DNA from: Armatimonadota bacterium | GTDB taxonomy: Bacteria; Sysuimicrobiota; Sysuimicrobiia; Sysuimicrobiales; VGFF01 | Length of the DNA stretch: 41,081 bases | Direction: 5' to 3' | Assembly: GCA_016868955.1 (NCBI GenBank) | Contig: VGFF01000001.1 | Span: 1-41,081 of the forward strand | Shown here: positions 36,645 through 41,081 of the stretch, piece after piece | Position numbering within the stretch: the first letter of the stretch is position 1 | Layout: each line of letters starts with the position of its first letter | Notes under the pieces: generated by a model | Database searches by the model: none | What the model was told of the DNA's origin: nothing | Seen by the model: the letters and a program-made list of their open reading frames with translations, nothing else | Made by a program: the position numbers and the translations under genes

Positions 36645-36645
36645 G

Positions 36646-36676
36646 GCTAGCGAGAGGTGGCATAGGTGTCGCTAGC
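36646..36676 (+). promoter_or_regulatory. Stem-loop that displays the dnaB ribosome-binding site
   Basis: GCTAGCGA (36646-36653) and TCGCTAGC (36669-36676) are exact complements. The 15-base loop between them holds GAGGTGG and the GTG start codon of dnaB, so the initiation site would be presented in, or restrained by, a hairpin. Seen directly; effect on translation is inference. Confidence 0.5.
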
Positions 36677-39047
36677 TTTGGCTGATCGCGTTCCGCCCCA
36701 GAATCTCGAAGCGGAGATGGGCGCCCTCGGGTCGATGCTGCTCGATCGCGATGCGATCGCGCGCATTGTCGAGCTGTTGCAGCCGTCCGACCTTTACCGA
36801 GATGCGCACCGTTTGATCTTCGAGACGATCGTCGGGTTGTTCGAGCGCGGTCAACCCGTCGACCTGATCACCGTTACCGATCGGCTGCGCGATGCCGGCC
36901 GCCTCGAGGATGTCGGCGGCGCGGGATACATCGCGGCGCTGCTGAACAGCGTACCGACGGCCGCCAACGCCGAGTACTACGCGAAGATCGTCCTTCAGAA
37001 GTCAATGCTCCGGCAGCTCATCCACGCGGGCACGAAGATCGCGCACCTTGGCTACGAAGGCGAGGAGGACGTCGAAGTCCTCGTCGATCGCGCCGAGAAG
37101 CTCGTGTTCGGCATCGCCCAGCGGCGCACGACAGTCGATTTCCAACCCGTGCGCGATATCTTGAAGGAAACGATGGAGCGCCTCGATGCGGGGTTCGATC
37201 GAGGCACTATCACCGGTGTGCCGACCGGCTTCAAGGAGCTCGACGAGATGACCGGAGGCCTGCAGTACGGGGACCTCGCCATCGTCGCGGCGCGCCCCTC
37301 CATGGGGAAATGCCTGAAGCACGACGCGCTGATCACTGATACGCGCACAGGCGATGTCCGCACGATCGAGGAGATCGTGCGCGCGAAGGACGTGCGCCTG
37401 CTCAGCCTGGATGACCGCGCACGGCTCCGGGAACGCACTCCGTCCGCGTACGTCGACGATGGCGTCAAGCCGGTCTTTCGCGTCCGCACCGCCGTGGGGC
37501 GTCAGGTAGAAACGACGGTCACACACCCGTTCCTCACCCCCGACGGGTGGAAGCCGCTCGCGCACCTCCGGGTCGGCCACTACATCGCTGTGCCCGCGCG
37601 CGTGCCGGTCTTCGGAACGCTGGACTTGCTGTCGTACAAGGTCCGGCTCGTCGCCTATCTGGCCATGGGAAGACTCCCCGCCGATCCGGAGGTGAGCCGC
37701 GACTTCCTCGACGCCGCGACGGCGGCCGCCGCGGTGCGCGCCGCTGTCAGGGCTCCTGTGGCCGCAGGCACAGCCGCCGAATCGAACGGCCCTCTACCCG
37801 TTCTCTTGCCGATCCCGCCGAGCGGCGATGCCGAGCTCGCGCAGCAGACTGTCGCGGACATCGCGCGCGAGTTCTCGGAGCTGGAAGCGCCCGAGTCGGC
37901 AAGGCGGCTGCCCCGGATCGTCTTCCAACTCAACCGCTCCAAGGTGTGCGTCCTGCTCAATCGGTTGCTGGCCTGCGGCGCTCGCTGGGAAGGCGAGGAG
38001 GCGGCGACGCCGATCGTCGTCGACTTTCCGTCCGCCACCCTGGCGCGGCAGGTTCAGCACCTGCTCCTGCGCCTTGGCGTCGTCGCGGCGTGGGACGGCG
38101 AGGCGCGGCTCGAGTTGCGCCGAGAGGCGTCCATCAAGTTGCTGCAAACGTCGGGTATCTTCGGCTGGGACAAGCTTCGCCAGTGGGCGCGGTTCGCATC
38201 GACGATGCTGCTTGAGGAGTCGGATATCCTGTGGGATACGATCGTGTCGATCGAGCACATCGGCGGTCATCAGGTCTACGACTTGACGGTGCCCGACGTG
38301 CACAACTTCGTGGCGAACGACGTCTGCGTGCACAACACGACGTTCTGCTTGAACATCGCGCAGTACGCCGCCGTCCACCATCAGCTTCCGATCGCCGTTT
38401 TCTCCTTGGAGACGAGCAAGGAGCAGCTCGTACAGCGCATGTTGTGCGCGGAAGCCGGCGTCGACGGCCAACGCATGCGACGGGGATTTCTTTCGGAGAT
38501 GGACTGGCGGCGCATCGCGCGCGCCATGGGGGTATTGAGCGAAGCACCCGTCTACATCGACGATTCGGCGAATCTGTCGGTCATCGAGCTGCGCGCGAAG
38601 GCGCGCAAGCTCAAGGCCGAGCACGGTCTGTCGTTGATCATCATCGACTACGTCCAGTTGATCCAATCGTACAAACGCAATGAGAACCGGACGCAAGAGC
38701 TCAGCGAGATCGCGCGCGGGATCAAATCTCTGGCCAAGGAGCTACATGTCCCGATCATCGCGATCTCCCAGTTGTCGCGGGCCGTGGAGGCGCGGGAGTC
38801 CAAGATCCCGATGTTGTCGCACCTTCGCGAGAGCGGCGAGTTGGAGCAAATCGCGGATCTCGTCATGATGCTGTATCGCGAGGACTACTACGATCAAGAC
38901 CGTGCCCGCAAGGAAGGGAAAGAGAACACGGCGATGCTGCGCATCGCCAAACATCGCAACGGACCGACGGACGACATCGAGTTGTTCTTCCACAAAGAAC
39001 ATTCCCGGTTCGCGAGCCTCGACAAGAAGCACGCCGCGGGTGCTTAG
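36666..39047 (+). CDS. dnaB: Replicative DNA helicase DnaB containing an intein
   Basis: 793 residues as encoded, 451 after removal of the intein (residues 216-557), the usual DnaB length. The N-terminal helical domain (PPQNLEAEMGALGSMLLDRD) binds primase. The RecA-like helicase domain has the Walker A motif split as ARPSMGK | T-T-F after splicing, then VFSLETSKEQLVQRML, Walker B SLIIIDYVQLI and ISQLSRAVEARESKIPMLSH. The precursor cannot hydrolyse ATP until the intein leaves. The GTG start lies within a small hairpin. Confidence 0.97.
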   Translation: MSLALADRVPPQNLEAEMGALGSMLLDRDAIARIVELLQPSDLYRDAHRLIFETIVGLFERGQPVDLITVTDRLRDAGRLEDVGGAGYIAALLNSVPTAANAEYYAKIVLQKSMLRQLIHAGTKIAHLGYEGEEDVEVLVDRAEKLVFGIAQRRTTVDFQPVRDILKETMERLDAGFDRGTITGVPTGFKELDEMTGGLQYGDLAIVAARPSMGKCLKHDALITDTRTGDVRTIEEIVRAKDVRLLSLDDRARLRERTPSAYVDDGVKPVFRVRTAVGRQVETTVTHPFLTPDGWKPLAHLRVGHYIAVPARVPVFGTLDLLSYKVRLVAYLAMGRLPADPEVSRDFLDAATAAAAVRAAVRAPVAAGTAAESNGPLPVLLPIPPSGDAELAQQTVADIAREFSELEAPESARRLPRIVFQLNRSKVCVLLNRLLACGARWEGEEAATPIVVDFPSATLARQVQHLLLRLGVVAAWDGEARLELRREASIKLLQTSGIFGWDKLRQWARFASTMLLEESDILWDTIVSIEHIGGHQVYDLTVPDVHNFVANDVCVHNTTFCLNIAQYAAVHHQLPIAVFSLETSKEQLVQRMLCAEAGVDGQRMRRGFLSEMDWRRIARAMGVLSEAPVYIDDSANLSVIELRAKARKLKAEHGLSLIIIDYVQLIQSYKRNENRTQELSEIARGIKSLAKELHVPIIAISQLSRAVEARESKIPMLSHLRESGELEQIADLVMMLYREDYYDQDRARKEGKENTAMLRIAKHRNGPTDDIELFFHKEHSRFASLDKKHAAGA
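37311..38336 (+). other. DnaB intein with degenerate LAGLIDADG endonuclease
   Basis: 342 residues in frame within dnaB. Cys1 begins CLKHDALITDTRTGDVRTIE. Block B is TTVTHPFLTPDGW with the TxxH at 284-287 of the precursor. The end is VYDLTVPDVHNFVANDVCVHN-like (block F and G, with His-Asn as the last two residues), and the first C-extein residue is Thr. All splicing residues are present. Between them lies a remnant of a dodecapeptide (DOD) homing endonuclease: LVAYLAMGR (about 328) where a LAGLIDADG helix is expected and LLNRLLACGARW (about 430) at the second, both without the acidic catalytic residues. The insertion point, in the P-loop Gly-Lys, is a known DnaB intein site. Confidence 0.92.
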
Positions 39048-39076
39048 AACGGCCCGCCCGAGGCCGTCCGGCGCCG

Positions 39077-39119
39077 TCGATTGTCCGCGTCGCGGCAATG
39101 CCGCGACGCGGACAATCGA
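39077..39119. repeat. Perfect 20-bp hairpin downstream of dnaB
   Basis: TCGATTGTCCGCGTCGCGGC, the loop AAT, then the exact reverse complement. No T run follows (AGGTAGAG). It lies 30 bases after the dnaB stop and marks the point where base composition falls. It may act as a bidirectional terminator or RNA-end stabiliser, or be the edge of inserted DNA. Confidence 0.85.
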
Positions 39120-39141
39120 AGGTAGAGTTTGTCGTCGGCAC

Positions 39142-39386
39142 CGATATCAAGTGAAAGGTCAGCCCAATATCCCAGCTATAAAGCAAGCTCTTGAAGTGTA
39201 TGACTTTAAAAACGCTAATCCCAAGATGAAGCTCTGGGAGATTGGGAACGCAATACCCAAGCTACAAATGGGAAATAAAATCAAACCAGGGGATACAGAG
39301 AGCGAAATAGCCGATAAGAAGAATGTACTGGCTGCTACAGTAAGTCGATATCTACGAAGGGCGGAAGAATCAATACAAAAACCCCC
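39142..39386 (+). pseudogene. AT-richer foreign gene fragment, cut at the IS
   Basis: A frame open across the hairpin reads VKGQPNIPAIKQALEVYDFK, then KMKLWEIGNAIPKLQMGNKI, then ADKKNVLAATVSRYLRRAEE at the 3' end. The A/T-rich codon choice (aaa, gaa, ata, cta) contrasts with the high-GC neighbours. The right side runs into the IS at 39387. The LRRAEE end has the look of a helix-turn-helix tail, but I do not recognise the family. No plausible start with a ribosome-binding site was found, so the 5' part is also missing. Probably a horizontally acquired piece. Confidence 0.5.
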
Positions 39387-39420
39387 TGACCAGCCCCCAT
39401 CGAGTGATCCAGGTGGAATT

Positions 39421-40260
39421 TTAGTGAGCCATCGCAGCCGCGCCGGCTCCTGAGCTGATCAGGGACTTTGCCAATGGCACCGTCTCTGGGGCTGGCGGCC
39501 GGTAGCCCAGCGCGGAATGCGGCCGTACCCGGTTGTAGTGCCGGCGCCATGCCTCGCTCAGCACCTGCGCCTCCCGCAGCGTGTTGAACACCTCGCCGTT
39601 CAGCAGTTCGTCGCGCAGCTTGCCGTTGAAGCTCTCGACGTAGCCGTTCTCCCACGGGCTCGCCTTCTCGATGTAGGCAGTGCGTGCACCCACGCCGGCG
39701 ATCCAAGCCTTCACCGCCTCGGCGATGAACTCCGGCCCCTGGTCCGAGCGGATATGCGCGGGCGTCCCGTGTGCGAGGAACAGGTCGGCCAGCACGTCGA
39801 TCACGTCCGACGAGGTCAGCCTCCGTCCTACGCGGATCGCCAGCGCCTCACGCGTGAACTCGTCCACCACGCACAGCATCCGGAACTTCCGCCCGTCCCG
39901 CGTCCGATCCTCGACGAAGTCGTAGGCCCAGACATGGTTCGCCCGCTCCGGCCGCAGCCGGAGGCACGACCCATCCGCCAGCCACAGCCTGCCGCGTTTC
40001 GGCTGCCGCTGCGGCACTTTCAGCCTCTCCAGACGCCAGATCCGCTCCACCCGCTTGCGGTTCACAGGCCAGCCCGCCCGCCGCAGCGACGCCGTGATCC
40101 GGCGATATTCGTATCGCCCGTAGCGCTTCGCCAGCTCGATGATGTCGGCCGTCAGTCGGGCCTCGTCGTCCGCTCCGCGCGGCACCTTCCGCTGCGTCGA
40201 GCGGTGCTGCCCCAGCACCGCGCAGGCTCTGCGCTCGGAGATCCCGATCTCGCGCACCAC
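39421..40260 (-). CDS. IS3-family transposase OrfB (integrase core)
   Basis: 279 residues from GTG 40260, though the true product is probably an OrfAB fusion made by frameshifting. It has the HTH_21-type start (YGRYEYRRITASLRRAGWPV) and the DDE integrase core: first Asp in VWAYDFVEDRTRDGR, second in HIRSDQGPEFIAEA, Glu in WENGYVESFNGKLRDELLNG. The C-terminal RPHSALGYRPPAPE is the classic IS3 ending. The catalytic residues are intact, so the element may be active. Confidence 0.95.
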   Translation of the reverse strand: MVREIGISERRACAVLGQHRSTQRKVPRGADDEARLTADIIELAKRYGRYEYRRITASLRRAGWPVNRKRVERIWRLERLKVPQRQPKRGRLWLADGSCLRLRPERANHVWAYDFVEDRTRDGRKFRMLCVVDEFTREALAIRVGRRLTSSDVIDVLADLFLAHGTPAHIRSDQGPEFIAEAVKAWIAGVGARTAYIEKASPWENGYVESFNGKLRDELLNGEVFNTLREAQVLSEAWRRHYNRVRPHSALGYRPPAPETVPLAKSLISSGAGAAAMAH

Positions 40261-40292
40261 ATGCTCGACGCAGGCCCGGCGCCGCGCGGGGC

Positions 40293-40574
40293 TCAGTATT
40301 TTCCCGAGGCGGCTTCCTTCAGGATGACCTTCTCCAGCGTCAGGTCAGAGACCGCCTTGCGCAGCCGCGCGTTCTCACGCTCGAGTTCCTTCAGCCGCTT
40401 CACCTGGTCCAGCTTCAACCCGCCGAACTCCGCCCGCCAGCGATAGTACGTCGGCTCCGTCACGCCGATCGCTCGCACCGCATCGGCCACCGTCTTGCCC
40501 TGGCCGACCAGCACCTCCGCCTGCCGCAACTTCGCGACAATTTCCTCAGGCGTGTGCGCCTTCTTCCGCCCCAT
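40293..40574 (-). CDS. IS3-family transposase OrfA (helix-turn-helix)
   Basis: 93 residues. An HTH domain of the transposase_8 type (TPEEIVAKLRQAEVLVGQGK, GVTEPTYYRWRAEFGG) leads to a leucine zipper (LKELERENARLRKAVSDLTL) for dimerisation. It binds the IS ends. Its last codons overlap the OrfB frame. Confidence 0.95.
   Translation of the reverse strand: MGRKKAHTPEEIVAKLRQAEVLVGQGKTVADAVRAIGVTEPTYYRWRAEFGGLKLDQVKRLKELERENARLRKAVSDLTLEKVILKEAASGKY
40299..40305 (-). promoter_or_regulatory. Programmed -1 frameshift site of the IS (GGGAAAA)
   Basis: On the minus strand the OrfA frame reads G-GGA-AAA-TAC-TGA. GGGAAAA is a perfect X-XXY-YYZ slippery heptamer two codons before the stop. A -1 slip leads into the OrfB frame (AAA ATA CTG AGC). 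Typical of IS3 elements. Confidence 0.75.
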
Positions 40575-40669
40575 CCCCCATTCGTTGCCGCCCGACTACA
40601 TCACCGGCGGACTACTTCTAGGGGGGCAGGCCAGCGGCGACAATAGCCAATTCGAGCAAAACTGAGATT

Positions 40670-40744
40670 TGGCTGGGGGGGAAGGATTCGAACCTTCGAC
40701 CTTCGGGTCCAAAGCCCGACGTCCTACCGCTAGACGACCCCCCA
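40670..40744 (-). tRNA. tRNA-Gln (TTG anticodon)
   Basis: A complete cloverleaf on the minus strand. The acceptor TGGGGGG pairs with CCCCCCA, the D arm is GTCTAGCGGTAGGAC, the anticodon loop is CTTTGGA with TTG at 34-36, the T arm is GAAGG-TTCGAAT-CCTTC, and the CCA end is encoded. Reads CAA (and CAG by wobble). The 3' end points at the IS, 36 bases away. Confidence 0.97.
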
Positions 40745-40791
40745 GCGTCCTTTCATTGTAGCGACTGGCGCAACGGAAGCGCTCCCGTGCT

Positions 40792-41081
40792 TCAACACGG
40801 CCTCCGCGTTCGACGCCTAAGCGAACAGTCGCGAACGAATCCCTCGTGCGCCATCAGCCAACGTTTGCGTTCCAGGCCGCCGCCGTAGCCGACGAGGCGA
40901 CCGTCGGCGCCGATCGCGCGGTGGCACGGCACGACGATCGCGATCGGGTTGGCGCCATTCGCCGCGCCGACCGCGCGCACGGCGTCCGGTCGGCGAAGCC
41001 AACGGGCGACGTCGCCGTAGCTTGCCGTCGCGCCATACGGGATCCGCATCAACGCGTTCCAGACCTGCTGCTGGAATGGCA
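40792..41081 (-). CDS. ogt: Methylated-DNA-[protein]-cysteine methyltransferase, 5' end outside window
   Basis: Removes alkyl groups from O6 of guanine onto its own cysteine, a one-time reaction. The visible C-terminal part, about 96 residues, reads PFQQQVWNALMRIPYGATAS, YGDVARWLRR and NPIAIVVPCHRAIGADGRLV, with the acceptor Cys in PCHR. The DNA-binding wing GYGGGLERKRWLMAHEG follows. A 15-residue basic tail after this is longer than usual. The reading frame is still open at the window end, so the N-terminal domain is missing only because the window stops. Confidence 0.92.
   Translation of the reverse strand, partial: PFQQQVWNALMRIPYGATASYGDVARWLRRPDAVRAVGAANGANPIAIVVPCHRAIGADGRLVGYGGGLERKRWLMAHEGFVRDCSLRRRTRRPC

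Larger units (their letters stand above)
39387..40633 (-). mobile_element. IS3-family insertion sequence (IS407-like), about 1.25 kb
   Basis: Carries orfA and orfB on the minus strand. Ends start with TG and finish with CA. Imperfect terminal repeats are TGACCAGCCCCCAT (left, 39387) and, on the other strand, TGGCCTGCCCCCCT (right, from 40633). The last bases before the left end (CCCC) and the first after the right end (GCGG) differ, so no target duplication is seen, which suggests rearrangement after insertion or composite origin. Close to tRNA-Gln. Confidence 0.85.

Overview
The window is a high-GC bacterial chromosome segment (41 kb) with mostly housekeeping genes, tight spacing and frequent 4-base stop/start overlaps. 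Several details point to a deep-branching, Gram-positive-like (Terrabacteria-type) bacterium, probably from a metagenome: the order DUF951 - ychF - rpsF - ssb - rpsR - DUF2232 - rplI - lonC-type protease - dnaB, a CsoR copper regulon, and an HspR-led heat-shock operon. No rRNA is present and I cannot name a phylum.

Layout. (1) 1-4.5 kb: the end of a NUDIX-type gene, a selenophosphate synthetase gene (selD) that itself needs selenocysteine, a LysR regulator, a shortened archease, serS and a TPR protein. (2) 4.5-8.1 kb: a CBS-type site-2 protease, trxA, two small membrane proteins and trxB behind tandem palindromes. (3) 8.1-10.5 kb: a decayed stretch with a J-domain-like gene that lacks HPD, a cupredoxin pseudogene, an HpaI-type aldolase and a 53-residue cupredoxin-like remnant. 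(4) 10.5-15.3 kb: a cytochrome c maturation cluster (CcmG/ResA-like, CcmF with a CcmI-like tail, CcmH, an Ig-like exported protein) and a SnoaL-like gene. (5) 15.3-18.4 kb: csoR-copA-copZ, with a good promoter, a strong inverted-repeat operator and a strong terminator. (6) 19-26.2 kb: hspR-hsp20-dnaK-grpE-dnaJ-clpB, in which dnaJ is broken twice. (7) 26.2-31 kb: an MFS transporter, a thioredoxin-fold protein, a membrane-bound spermidine-synthase-like protein, DUF951 and ychF. (8) 31.6-39 kb: the rpsF-ssb-rpsR-DUF2232-rplI-lon-dnaB block, with an intein inside the DnaB Walker A motif. (9) 39.1-41.1 kb: an AT-richer foreign gene fragment, an IS3-family element, tRNA-Gln(TTG) and the end of an ogt-type repair gene.

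The genes fall into working sets. TrxA and TrxB form a cytosolic thiol-reducing pair. The Ccm genes and the copper genes serve respiratory metalloprotein assembly and copper efflux. The Hsp set forms the DnaK-ClpB disaggregation machine. The S6/SSB/S18/L9/DnaB set couples translation and replication.

The points most worth a second look are: the Sec-encoding UGA and SECIS hairpin hidden upstream of the conventional selD start; a DnaB intein whose homing endonuclease looks dead; two genes that appear to start at AUA and AUU behind ideal Shine-Dalgarno sequences; perfect palindromes of 36 and 43 bases in the replication/ribosomal block; and a scatter of in-frame TAA, TGA and TAG codons in otherwise coherent frames, which must be separated into real decay and assembly error. 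I did not find a new defence or biosynthetic system.
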